Shown one piece after another: positions 39,387 to 53,900 of a stretch of 64,000 nucleotides of DNA; the stretch's first letter is position 1; the number at the start of each line of letters is the position of its first letter. Both the position numbers and the translations under genes were made by a program. The notes under the pieces are model-generated. The model was not told the DNA's origin, did no database searches, and worked only from the letters and a program-made list of their open reading frames with translations. The DNA is taken from the NCBI RefSeq assembly GCF_021347895.1, contig NC_067124.1, positions 22,806,521 to 22,870,520 on the forward strand, written 5' to 3'. The DNA comes from Acanthochromis polyacanthus. Taxonomy: Eukaryota > Chordata > Actinopteri > Pomacentridae.

Positions 39387-42300
39387 GTGAGTGTTTTATT
39401 TTTGTTTATTTTAATTGTTGTATTTTTGCTTTTCTGTTGTTGTTATGAGCTGCACGGTGGATCAGTGATTAGCAACGTCGCCTCTCATCCCAGCCTGTGC
39501 CTGGGATCTGTATGTATTCAGTTTGCATGTTCTCCCACAGTCCCACAGAGTTCAAATGGTAATTCTAAATTGACATAGGTGTGAATGTGAGTGTGCTTGT
39601 TTGTCTCTCAGTGTAGCCCTGTGATAGACTTGTGACCTGTACAGGGTGTCCCTTTTCTGGGATAGACTCCAGATCCCCATGAACTTACAGAGAATAAAGC
39701 GGTATATAGATAATGGATGTTTTTATTATGCACACAAATTATGCAAATGTGATTATCTAGTATATATTGATACAACTATATGGTCAAAAGTATATTCTCA
39801 CCTCTGTCATTATTTATTCTCCTGATTTGAGTTCCAATTCAGGTGTTTAAATACTGCTCAACCATCACATGTGAGCATTCTGTTCCACTGTCCACATACT
39901 TCTGGTCATTATTAAGCTTACCTAAGACACAGTGCTCAAAGCTCTTGGAATACCACCGTGAAGATGTTATAAAGAACCTTTCTTCATGTAAAACAAAGTT
40001 CAAAATGCATGAAAATCTCTTTTAAATTCACCTCAGTCTTCCATTATTTGTGCGATTTGTTTTTTACCTACCGCAGTCGAGCCTCCCTCTTTTTCTCGTC
40101 AGTTTTGCCTAAAACTTGTCATGTGCTCTTATCTCCCGCCTGTATCTGTAATTAGGTCCGCTGCTGCTCTGCCAGGCACTTTGTGACAAACCTGTTTTGC
40201 TCAAAGGAGCGATTTATAAATAAAATTTGACTTGTTGAATTTCAATTACTATCAAGTGGGTGAGGGAGAGAAAAATGCACATAAACAGCATGGAGCTGCG
40301 CTGTTAATCGCTCCCTGGGGCAAAGAAAGCTCCCAGATTTGGGAATAATAGGAAAGTCTCTGGAGAGGCAGCGAGTGGGAGAGTTGTGGGGTGGGTGGAT
40401 GGGTGCCGATGGCTGTGGATTTTTTATTTTTTTTTATTGGAGAAAGGAGAAGGAAGGAGGAGAAAGGAGTACAGGAGATATTTTGAGAGCTAATTTCTAA
40501 TGCTTTCACATTAAAAGCGCCTGACTTCCCTTTGGCGTTATGTGACTACATGTGTACCGACGAATAATCCAATAATTTATATTAAAAATGGTTTTCAACC
40601 TCATGCCAATTTGAAAATATATTCGCACAGTGTGTGTGAAGCCAATTAGTGGCATTAATGTGATTTTACTCAGTTTGAGTAAATTTACAGTTTGTGTTTG
40701 AGCAACTGGACAGTGGAGGAAAAGTGCTTCTTTGAAAAAGTTTGTATTTTTCCCTTAAAGCAGGAACACACATTAGCTCTATGGAGTCTATAGTAAATAT
40801 ATGATGACTAATGGTACTGAGCTGACTGAATAAAGTCCAACTTGACAAAATACAGCGTGTCACGTTCGTCTTCTGATCCAGCCACTGTCACACATCCAGC
40901 AACTGACATCACTGACCTATAGCGTGAGTTGTTCTGTGTCAGCCAAAGAACACATCTAAGTCCACTCAACTCCAGTTCCCTTTGCAGTCTGACAGCTTTC
41001 CATCACCCCAGCAGAGTTTTTTATTTTCTCCAGGGCTGGTCTTTATTTTTGTGCAAGAGCATGTAACAGTTGCCATTCTTGCTGGGGCGTTTACCTCCAG
41101 AACTCCATTGATTGTTGAGTAAAAGTTCTAATGTAGTTCTAAGGTTTATGCTCCTTGATTTTTTTTCAGTTTAAGTAGGCTTTAGTTTGTTTTCAAGCTT
41201 GTTTCATGTTTTAGCTCCATTTGCATTATCTTTCCAGCTATTGATGGAACATATATAATTTTTTTTAATGATAATGTGTTGAAAACTGACTTTGTCAGCA
41301 AAAATTACAATGTCTAGGAGATTTTACCTGCTCACACTAGGTAACTGACACTAACTCCATAAGATGGTTGAAAGCTCAGTCTTCAGCTGAATTTTTAATG
41401 TGTTCTGACTTTTGGAAAGGTCTATCAGTCTTATTAGATTAAACACCATTTATCAATCCTTGGGTTGAAGTTTCTTGGAACTCATATTTAGGATGTTGCT
41501 GATTTTGAACATACACAGTGGTAAGAAACTGACAAATCAGGGTGATGACAAGACTTTAGGAGGCTTTACGAAACCACTAGACTGTTTTTTTTCTACTAGA
41601 AATAGTGCCAATATTTCCACCTAAAACAAAAAAATGACCTTTTTTAGACGTCTGTGTTTGACATAAACAAACAGGATACACCATGATTTTGTCCTAGTTA
41701 TAGCTGGAATGTCACGTTTTCAATCAGTGGGATTTAAAAGTGCAGATAGGACTACTTTTGGAGAGAGCCAGGCTAGCTGTTCCCCACTGCTTCCAGTCTT
41801 TATGCAATGCTAAGCTAAGCTAACATGTGCATAAGCATCAGATATGAGACTGATATTTATCTTCTTTCTTTCTCTCAGAAAAAAAGTGTAGCGGTACGAC
41901 GTTATGATCTATAGCTCTCGTTATTAATAATTGGGGCACCACCCTAGATCTCTCGGGAAAAATATTAATTTTAATAAAAAAATTAATATTCATAAAAATT
42001 TTGATCAATCTCATATCAAAAAGTCTTGAATCCTCGGTTAAATTGACCACATTCTCCACAAAGAAACACTTGAGACTGTAGTTTGATCTAAAATGAGGTA
42101 TTTATTAACTATTCTATGAAAATAATGACAAGTGAACTATATACAATGTAGATATGGTGTGTGTGTGTGTGCATGTGTGAGAGATGTGGAAGTGTGTGAG
42201 AGAGATAAGGAAATATGGTGAGGATTAGCCAGAGCTAACCTGACGAGGTAACCGGTAATTTGGATTAAGAATTCTAATGATTTGTAAAAGAATAAACTGA

Positions 42301-45300
42301 TTAAATGAATTAATTGACCAAGCGGTTAGTACATCACCCATAGAATGGAATCAGAGCAAACTCAGCTGGAGTTATTGAAGTGAACCGTCATGGGCTGGGA
42401 CTTGCGGGGCCTTCAGATTATGCACACGGTCTGGACTGGCAGGTTCGGAGTGGTGCATCGTCGTTGTGGCCGCGCCTGGATGTCCTGCCGCGGGTTGATC
42501 GGTTCTGTGCAAATGGACCTGGTCCAACAGGTCTCCGGAGTTCTCAGCTGAGTGTTGCTTGGCTTAAAAATGATGGTTCTCAGGCTTTAGCCAAGAAAAA
42601 CGGGTGATGAAAAACTGTCCAATTAAGAAAAATAAATGCTGGTTCTGAATCGGTTCTCCAGATTAAACGAATAAAATTCGGCTTAACGTGAGCAAAATGT
42701 CTCCTTAAGTTACAAAAATATTAAGAGGTAAATAGTTAAACTTAGATGGTGAGGGAATTTCAAAGATAGGAAAAAACGCGCTTTAGGTAAGAAAATAATG
42801 GGAATCTCTGTTATGGATTCCTCAGGTAGTGAAGAATAAGAGAGGGGGTAAGAGGCAAGAAAGAAGAGCGGTAAGAGAGAAAAGCAAAAGGTAATGTGGG
42901 CTACGGCTGACTTTATCTGTGGGTCCAGCTAAGGGGAGGACCTGGGCGGAGAGAGAGAACTTTTAGGCGCGAGTCTGGTGGAATTTGGAATCTCTTTGTT
43001 CTCACAGAGTAGAGAAGAAAGAGGAATCCAGAATGGATTAAAATATGATATTACACGCGCAAAACACGATCTGTCTATCCCACCATATTCAGTTGTGTGA
43101 AAGTGAAATGTGTAGATTAATACATATGTTCATATGATGTGAATCATTTCATTCATAACTATATGTTTATGTTTATGACATTAAAAATATGTATCACAGT
43201 GAAAATATAACAACAAGTCAGAGATTTGGTAACAGGTAAATACAATGGTCATCATTCAACCTAAATGGAGAGATAAAGAAGGAATCACATCACAAATTAA
43301 TAAATCAGCTTCTGTGAAAGATAGAATTGTGATTTTCGGATATGTTAATGATGAATGATTTCCACTGACACTGGTAATTCTGTAAACACAAAATACATTC
43401 CAGAAATATTAATTTGGCAAGGTTTTTTAAGTTCAGTTCCAGTCTCTTTGTTTCAGTCAAAGAGAGTGAGAGGGTGACTCCAGCCTTCAGCCATAAAGTT
43501 TTACGACTTGTTATCTGATCTGTGGAATGCAGAGACGTCTCCGGCTGAGGGTCTCCTAAAGCTGAAAAGGGATTTTAGCATGAAAATTCATTAAACAAAC
43601 ATCCATAGCATATAATTGAAAGTCATTGTCTTTTAAAAAGAAGAAGTTATTCCAGGGGTTTCAATGTTCACAGGAGCTCCATCCTTCTGTGAATGAAAAC
43701 CTACAGAAATACAAATGTCTCAATCCTCCTATAGAGATGGGTGTTGGTCAGTGCTGGAGAGGGAGAGCTTATCTGAGTTTTGATCAGCTCAGGAATTCCA
43801 GGGCCTTTGCAGTATTGCTACAAAAGGAAAATATGAACTTTTACGTGCAAGGCCGTTTTAATTTCTGGGTAAAAATAATTAAATTTAAGAGTTTGTGGCA
43901 GCTTTAGTCATGAAATATCACCTGCAGAAGCAAACAAGAACTCTCTTGGTGAGACTCAGACAAACTCGTGTCAGAACAATCTTTCCACAAATAGACGGAG
44001 CAGGAGGAGATGATTGACAGGTTGGATGCAGCTGCTGGTTCAAAACCCTCTGGTCAACAGCTGGGGATGGTTCTCTCCCTTCATTCTTCTTTTGCAATCT
44101 TCTGTCATCTATCCTTTTTTACTCTGCCACACCTCTCTCTCCTGCTATACATCTCTCATCACTTGCTTTCCTTTCCTTTCCTTCCAGCTCCCCATCCCTT
44201 CCCTCTTGTTCTTTTCTTCACTCATATCTCCCTCTTTCTTATCTTTCTGTCATCTCACTTCTTAGTTGCTCTCTCTTCTCCTTATCCCTCAACTTCTTCT
44301 TCTTTTTATCCTCCTCCTCTCCATCTTCCCATCACCGCTTTTCCCCTGCTTTCCCTCTGGCTCTTTCTCCCCATCTTTCTACTGCTCTCTTTCCTCTTTC
44401 TCTCGCTTCACCCAGGGGGGACGTGGGTGAAAACGAACCCGCTCTCTTCTTCCGAGGCTTCAGAGAGTGTCAACCAGCTCACAAACACACACACACAGAA
44501 ATAAACACGCACAGCCTCTCCCTAGCCTCAGTTTGCCTTATTGGGATTTTCATAATTGGACAGCTGTGACTCTATCCATCCATCCATCCATCCATGGGAA
44601 AAATGTAACTTGAAATGCTTAATTAGCATTTCATTGTAATTTGCTTTCTTTTTTTCTGTCTAGTTAGCAATGAAACAAACACTTGTTTTTCAGTTTTTGT
44701 GCTTCGAAGCAAAACAAAGTACTTAAACCGATATACATTTACCCTCTCAAACTGCAATAATCCAAAAGCTTTTCTGTTAAATACAGTTCTGTTGTCTGAA
44801 AAAAGCAATAGAAATAAGGAAAAACATTGTTTGTTTAAAGTATTTCTCAAGAACTTCCTTCATTCTTTCCCTCCTCTCAAATAAAGGTGGTGAGGACTGC
44901 TTCGAGGTGGACCGTCGTTCTGGGGACATCAGAACCACCGGGCGACCTCTGACGCCCAGTAAGGAGTACCGATTGCGGGTGCAGGCGGTGGATGGACTCG
45001 GTCGTAAAGGCCCACCAGGCTCTGTGTCAATCCTCGCCGGCTTCCGACCACCACAGTTCACCAATTCCACCTACAGCCTGAGCGTACCGGAGAACACACC
45101 TGTTGGCCAACCGTGAGTCCTTACAGCTGTCTGACAGCTTATTATCTGTAGCTGAGGTGATGTGAGAGTTTCAGATAGGGCGGGGAAAGCTCTGTGGTGT
45201 ACACTGATGTGCCAGGATGGTATTTCTGCTTGCCTAATATGCTGTTCACGTGAAAACAGCTCACTCCCACTGGTGTATGGATTCCTAAAAACCTCTTAAG

Positions 45301-47024
45301 GATTTGTCCCCAAGACGTTAGCAGCAGATCTTTCAAGTTGTGAGTCGCTGCAGGTCAGACTTTCACATTTCCTAACACCCTCTCTCCGGTTCGTCGCTTC
45401 TGAGATGCTTTGGGCCAGTTGTCTGCCTTAACTATTTAGGTCGTGTCAAAGTTACTCAGGTGTTGCATGTGATGTGGGACTGACTAGCGATCTGGGAAAG
45501 TGAAGGGCTGAAATTTAAAAGATATCAACTTTTGCAAATGATTTCATAATTTCACCTCGAAGCACTGAGATTTGTGAGTAAATAGACAAAGAAGGTATTG
45601 TCCTGTTTGGACAGTAAGCTTAGTATGAATTAATGATTGCATCAAAGAAACTCACTTAAAGTCACATAAACTGTTGAAGACAGTAGTATGTTTCGTATTT
45701 ACACAGTCCTGGCCGTTCTTGATGCACTTATGAACAATGACATAGCAAGTGCAACAAGCAAAATATGACATTGGATTTTCTTCGTTGAACAACTCACCAA
45801 CCAGGATAGTCCTTCAGACTTTTGGCGAATCATTATCTTTTCTAATCTTCATTATGCCTTAAGCATATTAACATATTGCAAATAATAAAAAGCTTATGTA
45901 TAAAATGTGCAAAACTGTTATCATTGGATGTAGTACATACCATTGTTAGGACTAGGCAACATATTATACAGGATCGATATATTTTCTTATAAGAGAGGAT
46001 GGAATTCTACTTTTACATAGATCTAGTTTGATGCTGTATAACAAAACTGGTTTCTCCCATAAGCCATGCCAGTTTTTGCATCTCTCATCTGTGATACGAT
46101 CAGTGCAGCAAACCCACCACCACTCTCTCTCTCTCTCCATATAAGCGTAGTCTCGATTCTCAAAGTTTAAAAGTTTGCACTAACTTCATGCCGCACTTGC
46201 ATGTGTGATAACAGCTGACAAAGCATTGATTTGTGAAAACAACACAGTAAAAACACTGCAGGGACACTGAATGGCCAAAGGCACTGCAGTTAAATGAGCC
46301 ATCGATGGCAAAATCCAGATCTTGCCAGCTGCTGCTTGGATTTTGTTGCACTTCTCCTCGTGGACTTACAGTAGTGGTTCCAGCAAAAACAGAGCAAAAA
46401 GACTGCATTCAAAGCAGTTTATATACCCAATGAAGCTGTAACTATTTGACTTAGATTTAACCGTCATCATTGAAAATATCGAGATCTATACAATATATTG
46501 TCATTCAACCTTATAATAGTGAAATATTGTCTAGCACTAATCATTGTTAAATTTGACATGTGGAATGTGTTTTTAACGAGTAAAATCAGCTTCCTACACA
46601 CTACCAAAATGTTTAAGATAAAGTCAGAAATATACCATCATCAAGCTGTGGCAAAGCTGTTTATTTCATTTACATGGCAAAACATAATTTCTCATGTTAA
46701 AACATAAATATCATTTAGTATTAGCCATTTTATGTGCATTTCCACGTACAGAATATTACAAACGCTGTGTTGTCTGCCTGCTGGATTGTTTTTCTATCAT
46801 GTTATGTGTATAGTTTGTGTAGAATTATATTGCTGATGGGGTTATATATACAGTGGTATTAGTAGTACTTGTAATATTACATCTGCTGTTATTAGTGTGA
46901 GTGGTGTTTATTAACACAAGTGTCTGTTTGTATCTCTGTCCTCCATATTTACAGAAACATCATTTACATTCCACTGCCTCAGAAACTGAGTGTGGAAATG
47001 GCATTTGCGCGTGTGCGTGCGTGC

Positions 47025-47066
<42 letters not shown>

Positions 47067-50000
47067 ATTGTCACAGCCTGCTCCTTTGCTTTGCATGTCA
47101 TGTGATGCATGAAGAGATGAGCCCTGTAGAGCGAGACAAAAGAAAAGAAGGGAAGGTTGAGGGACGAGGAGAGAGAGTGTGGGGGGTGGGGGGTGATATA
47201 AGAAGGGAGAGGGGAGGAGGAGAAGAAGAGAAGGAGGAAGGGAGGATGGAGGCGGGGGGGTGGGGGGGGGGGTGGGTGAAGAGGACCCAGATGTATGACT
47301 GTGGCCCGAGGCTGAGAATTTGAAAGTGTGGCAAATTCAAATATTTATTAAAAGCGAGGTCTGGATAAACATGAAGGGGAGTGTGTGTGTGTCTGTGTGT
47401 GCGTTCGAATCCCTCAGGGCTGCTGGCGCAAAGCACATTGTATTAATATCCAAGTATCCATGCCACCCTGTGAGCAGAGTGTGTGGGTGTATCTCTGTAT
47501 GAATTGACTGTGTGTCTCTGCTTCCATTATGTCCCTTTTATGTGTTCCTGTGTCCTCACGTGTGTCTGACTGTGTGTCCGCGTGTGTGCGTGTGAGTTTT
47601 AAACAAATTGATTAACCAGGTTGTGATGGATTCAGAGTTTAGAATAATCCATGAAGGCAGCAGACTTTAAAGGCAGCGCTGGAGCTCAACCAGTGTGTCA
47701 CAGCTCCGCTTCACTTTATAAGTCTGTTTGGAAACAGAAATGTAGAGCAGCTTTCTACTGACCTGTGGTCATGTTTACTTTTCAGGCAAGGAAAGTTTAT
47801 TGATGTCGCACATTTCGTACAAATTTGAAGTCTTCTACACAGTGCACAAAATATAAGAACAGGAGTGGGACCAGTAAAAATGGCAAGACCTAAATAAATA
47901 AGTCAAAATAACAAGAGAAGAGTAACAAAAGGGCATTAAAAAACACAAGAATAATATAATTTACCCCACTTCTACTTTTATATATATATATCTTTAAGCA
48001 AGAAGCTATTTACAAATTCATATCAGAGGAAAAACAAGTACTGAATATACATTTACAGCTACACACTAATGGCACGAACAGTTCTCAGCACCCCATGTCT
48101 ACATTAGATATTAGAAAATGGCAAAACGAAAAATGAGAAGCACACGATAATGAAAATGAAGAGTGGATGAAGAAGAAGAAAACTATAATCTAGCAATTTT
48201 GGAGAGAACACACATTGAAATTTGCAGTTTATCAGTTCTGCTATTGACATTACACTGATCCATATTTTTGTCTGATAAGATGGCTACAGTAGGGTTTCAA
48301 AAAAGTTTTCAGAGCTTTTTTCCCTTGAAAACCCTCTGACGCTGCTAAGGAAACTGCAAGATAATTACATTGTTACATGCATCGTTGTCATTGGTGTCAC
48401 AGGTGACCTCCTAACTCCTGTCTTTCTGTTTCTGTCCATGCAGTGTTGCAGTGGTTCAGGCCATCTCCTTCCAGAAGAAGAGTCTGTCCTACATGCTGTT
48501 GGTGAATCCTGGAAATCTGTTCAGCATCAACCAGGAGAGCGGTGCGCTCAGCCTCACCAGGACTGTCGACTATGAGAGCGGTCACAACCTCCACACCCTG
48601 CAGGTCCGATCCTCCGAACCCGACACCGGCCTGGCAGGCGTGGCAGAGGTAAGCCTACACTACAAAACACGCAGACATACGCTCACTTGCAAACCAGTAA
48701 TGTCAGATTTAGCCATATTTTGTCATTTATTTCTGGTATATACTGCCTTCAGGAAATATCTACACAGTTTTTATCTTTGAGCATTTTTCCAACCAAACTC
48801 ATTGTCAGTCATAAGTATGCACCATCATATATAGATTTACAGGCCAGTGACAGTGTTGAAGATGCAACTAGAATGTGCACGGATGGATGGTTTTCACATC
48901 CCACACACTTCATGCTCAAGAGGTTTGCATGACTGTACATCAGGGTCTTTTTTACAGTTAGAAGCCTTGCATGTATGATTTGGTCAAGCTTTATGACTAC
49001 TATGTTGTCCACCAAAGTGGATTTTGGAGGGGAGCTTTTATTAAATATGAAGAAGACTGAAGTCCTGAGTCAACAGCAACAAATGTCACTGCTATTGTTG
49101 AGTTCTTCTGCTTAAGGTGGAAACGTAATTTCTTTTCTTTTAGTAGTAATACTTGGGCACTGATTGACTAAACATCCTTAGCCAACAGCAGGTTTCACCC
49201 CTGGAGGAGCTGTTTAGAAGCAAGGAACTCTCCACTATCAGTGACTTTTATTTCATATGTTGCAAATGTGGTAGAATTAGTTGCATATTCAAAAGAAGAA
49301 ACTTAACAAAAGGTTCATTCACAAATGTATTGAATCACACCTTTAACCACTGACCTGACATCCTGGCAGTTGCAAAGTTTAGCTTCCAGCAGAGCAAGTA
49401 GTGACTCTCTCTGAATATTTTTTTTCCACTTCTGTGTGTAAAAACGAGTACTACCAAGTTGGTACAACTCATATATACTTGACTCTATCTTATATATACT
49501 TGAAAGCGGCTGCTGTTACCGGCTTTCACACATGCTTGCTGCTCTGTGACCACATCCACAGAAGGCCAAGTGTCTGTTAGCCTGTGGATACAAAGCCTTA
49601 CTGCCTGTAAAATCTGTCAAGAGTTCATGCCTTGTTAATCCTGAAGTAGTCTTGCATAGCCAGACCCATGTCCATTGCGCTGTGTCAGTGCTGGGTCTGA
49701 CTGCGCCACACTGTTATTCCTTTATAGTGGGGGAAAATGCTCCGGTATTTTCAATTTCTTTAAACCAATCACAATTATCTTGGGCGATACTGAGCCCAGG
49801 ATGTAATGATGGTGCCCGTGCAAAATCATTACAGGGGAATTGTTTTGGTGGAACATTTGCATGCAGGGAGGTAAACACTGTCATTAAAATGGCTAATTTA
49901 CAAAAATCTTAAACAAAACATGCCATTTTCAGGATGTAGGTTGCTGCCTGGAGGTGCAATTGTTGTACGCTATAGTGAAGGCGATTTTGAAAAAGGTAGC

Positions 50001-50927
50001 ACACAAGTATTGGACAAAAAGAGTAATCCATGTAAAATATATGTCACAAATGGCAGGCTTATACCAGAAGCTCGCATCGAGTGAGTTAGATTAAGAGTTT
50101 TGCTTTAAAGCACACGTACAAGTTGATAATTTATTTACTGTGCAAATACTGTACATATGTGACATTAGTGCAGTTATCAAGTACTTTATGATTCTGTAAG
50201 TCATCAGCTCTTATTTCGTGTACAGCGTAATGTTTTACAGGAATGTTTTTTGGCTTCCCACGCTATCTGCATTTCACTGAGAACATCCTGGCAATACAAA
50301 TGCAATAGTATTACTTTCGATGTTGTGAAGAGTGTTTGGAAATGATTCATCTCCTACTGACTGGTGGAGAGTCGTGGGCATTTCAAGTGTTGTTCACACA
50401 TCAATGACACACTTGAGCTCTTAAGGCAATATAACAGTCATCGAAGTATTACAGTGTGAACTGGAAGGTCAGCACAGTGTTGTAAGTGGTATCACAGCTC
50501 CACCTCCCCCCGATAAACAGAATAAACCCACTGTAACAGTTGCGCGACTTATCCTCGCGCACATTTTGAAAACATTCGAGAGTGTGTTGACCCTCGACTG
50601 TTGAATAAGCCGCTCTCTGATGAAAACTCATTAATTTCAAATGAGGGAAAGCGCTGGCGCTGATTCAGACGCTGTGATGCAACTGTTTCATTTACTGTTT
50701 ATTCTGCTTATGTGTTCATTATGCATGCGTAGAACTAAAAAACATACCGCTTAGCGTCTCATGAAGCTCTCATGATGAAAACTCGGTGAAAACACATCGC
50801 TTCAAAGCTGCATTCGAGACTTAGTGATCACATGTGACCGGTTTGGAATCAGCAGTTTGAGCTACAGGATCCTTTCTGGTGAGTTTGTAAAAGAGTTTGC
50901 AGAATTATGGATTAAATGTAGGTGAAG

Positions 50928-50992
<65 letters not shown>

Positions 50993-53900
50993 GCACAGAT
51001 AGTACAAAGTGCTAAGTGCATAAAACTGGCTTCTAAGTACTGACTCCTATTCCCTCAGTAAGCTCTGAAGACTTTATACAGCAGATACCTACATCTGTTC
51101 ACATTAACACACTCACACATACACACACATCTAGAGAAATCCATTATCACCTGCTCTCAGTGTCCAGATGGTAGAGACAGACAGAGAATAGCTGCTAAAC
51201 TACCAGCGTCCCCCAAAGGCCACAGCTGCTCTATAAGCTTGGCTGGCTGATTCACTCTAAAGGCCCTGCATGTGTGTGTGTGTATGCATGTGTTTGTGTT
51301 GTAGTCAGTTGTTTAGAGAGCAGCCTCTTCAGCAGTGCTAATGCTACATCTCACTGTAGCTCCTGCATTTTCTGTTTCCTTCGGCCTCATCAGACATTTA
51401 AAATCATCCCTGTGAAGTCAGTCTTTCTCCACCGTCCTAATCAACAGCTTCATATGAACACTGCTGTTAAACTGAAATCACAGGCACAACTTAAACAATA
51501 TCATAATGTTTTAATTTCTTCCACTTTAGTAACTGCAAACCAAAGAATACGGTGCAATATACTCCAAATTCTCAACTTACGCACTTAAACGGAACATTTT
51601 AGCGATCTGTATGGGAAAGAATCACTTGATGATTGGGTGTGAAGGTGGACAAAAGTGAGTTTTTCTGTCGCAACTGGGCAAAAAAATGCATCTTGTACAC
51701 CATGTTAATGGAAAACACTACCAATGGCTACCTGCTATGGACTGAAATTCATTTTGTAGACATCTCTAACATAGTCTGGCTCAATAATTGAAATAGCATA
51801 TTTCTGTGTATATTAGTTGTTGCTATCCACAGCAGTGCATGCTGTGTGGACACGAGGGTCTACAATTCATTTACATGTAATAAAAGTTGCTCATTAACCA
51901 GAACTTAGGCCTATATCTTACAAATGCAGATTTTAAAAGCGCTGACAACTTATAAGCTACAAATATGTGAAACCCGATGTTGTGTGACACTGCACTGTTG
52001 TACTACTGGTCCATCATGTGGACACCAAAACCTTCCTCTACCAAACCCTACCAGAATGTGGTAGAAAGAAGTGTGGAAAACAGAAATCGGGACATACTAA
52101 ATTATGTTAAGAAAATTGTGTATTTAATATCCTACATTTTCACAAAGATATATAAATTAGGTCATTTGCTTTTAAATGTAATGGTTCAAGTGTTTTCTTG
52201 AATTTAAACTATTAACTGTGTTTCTGTGATTTTACCTGTAAACTCATTTAGCATTTTACAATTGAACTGATTCAGGAATGATTAGAAGCAGGTAGAAGAC
52301 CTAAATCGCAGCTGCAGAAAGAGATTAAAAGGCAGAATTGGTGCCAAATCATTATTTTTATTTGAGTGTTTAATTACTCTCAAGTCAAGATGAATATTCA
52401 GCCAAGTCAAATCCATATCATACACTTTATGCTTCAAGTCTGAATGAAGTTATTGTGTGTCACTCATTGAATTATTCTCATTTTACCTTTAATAATTACT
52501 ATTAGTTAGTAGAGTAATTCATGAAATGAGTGGTAGGGTGACCACATTCCTACAAACTAAATATAATGCAGAGAGTATGTTTGTTTGGCACAAAGTGTGC
52601 AGAAGTAGCACAGGTGGTAGAGCGGGTCGTCCAATGATCGAAGGGTCAGCGGTCCGATTCCCGCTCTCGCCTAGTCATGTGCTGTTGTGTCCTTGGACAA
52701 GACCCTTAACCCACCTTGCCTCCAGTGCTCTTCACTGGTGTATGAATGCGTGTGAATGTTGGTGGTGTTTGGAGGGGCCGTAGGCGCGGATTGGCAGCCG
52801 CACTTCCATCCACCCCAGAGTGAGAATGTGTGAGCGTATGGTTGAATGGAAGCAATTGTTGTATAAGCGCTTTGAGTCCTCTGATGAGTAGTAAAGCGCT
52901 ATATAAGAGCAAGTCCATTCATAGTCTAAAATTTTGATATTATGTGTAGTTAACTTCATATTTATGAGAAGCTCTTAAAAATTAACATTTCTAAAAATAC
53001 AACTTTCCTCCCATGCTAAGTAAGTAAAGTAAGCATAAATACAAGCTAATGTTTCACAGTTGTTCTGGCATGACATGCTAGTTGGCTTTGACTGCTGTAT
53101 TCTCTTTTTCTGTCCCAGTAAACGCTGAAAGTAAAATGCTTTTCCCCATCAACAATGAATCTGACTAAACTTGTGAGACTCACATGAACTTTGTCGCTCC
53201 ACATTGTCTTCTCTGCCATGTAAAATTGAAAATAAACGGGAAAAGATGCAAAAAATGCCCTGATAATCGGGTTCCACTGGCTTCACTCTGTTGTAAATAA
53301 TTTCCCGGTCTTTCTTGTTGCTGCTTTTGCATTTCTTTGCGGTAGTTCCCATCTGCATATCTTAAGACTTTTCGGTGACTCGCAGTTTTCCCCGTTGGCT
53401 GCATTACAGGCAACAAAGACGGTGACAGGTTAACCTGCACTTGACCCACATGTACACAGTTTGATTGACATCAAACACAGCCCTGTGATCACACAGCCTT
53501 CGTGCCTTTCTTCAAAGCCATTGGATAAATGCCAGATTTTAGAAAGTGTCTATCCTGCAGTGTTTACTTTTTTAAAAAATGTGGCCAATCAAAATGCAGA
53601 AGCTCATCTGACGGATACAAAAAGAAAAGAAGTCAAAATGAAAGACTGTGGTCAAATGTCTTGTCTCTAGATGTCTTAAGTCCAGTTTACAGAAGGTGCA
53701 GAGATACTGGTGACATCTGTTGCATGCATGGCATCCATTCATTCACATAAGGAAGCCTTTTCAAACCTTTCCTGATCCACTTGATGTGCAAAAATTGCCC
53801 CCATTTTTCTTGTCAGGAAAAGAGAAATCACACAAATCATGTGCTGCACACAATAAAAGCGGCTTATTTTACTGCTAATAATTGCTATTGTCAGGGTGAT

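Larger units (their letters stand above)
39387..44886. other. Intron of the cadherin gene (5.5 kb)
   Basis: Contains a (GGAT)n-type repeat at 39449-39720, a diverged repeat tail near 40,180-40,240, a candidate conserved block at 40,260-40,560, an LTR-like remnant (about 41,880-43,990), a polypyrimidine tract at 44,070-44,415 and a short (CATC)n run at 44,576-44,595. No additional exon is evident. Confidence 0.6.
45113..48443. other. Intron of the cadherin gene (3.3 kb)
   Basis: Holds a TG array (about 47,010-47,063), a G/purine-rich patch (47,150-47,280) and a diverged interspersed repeat (47,785-47,945). The rest, including 45,120-46,980, is unremarkable AT-rich DNA without further exon signals. 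Confidence 0.6.

Noticed and set aside
52603..52675. A functional tRNA gene
   Set aside because: A- and B-box-like sequences are present, but no acceptable acceptor or anticodon stems; the body and tail identify a SINE.
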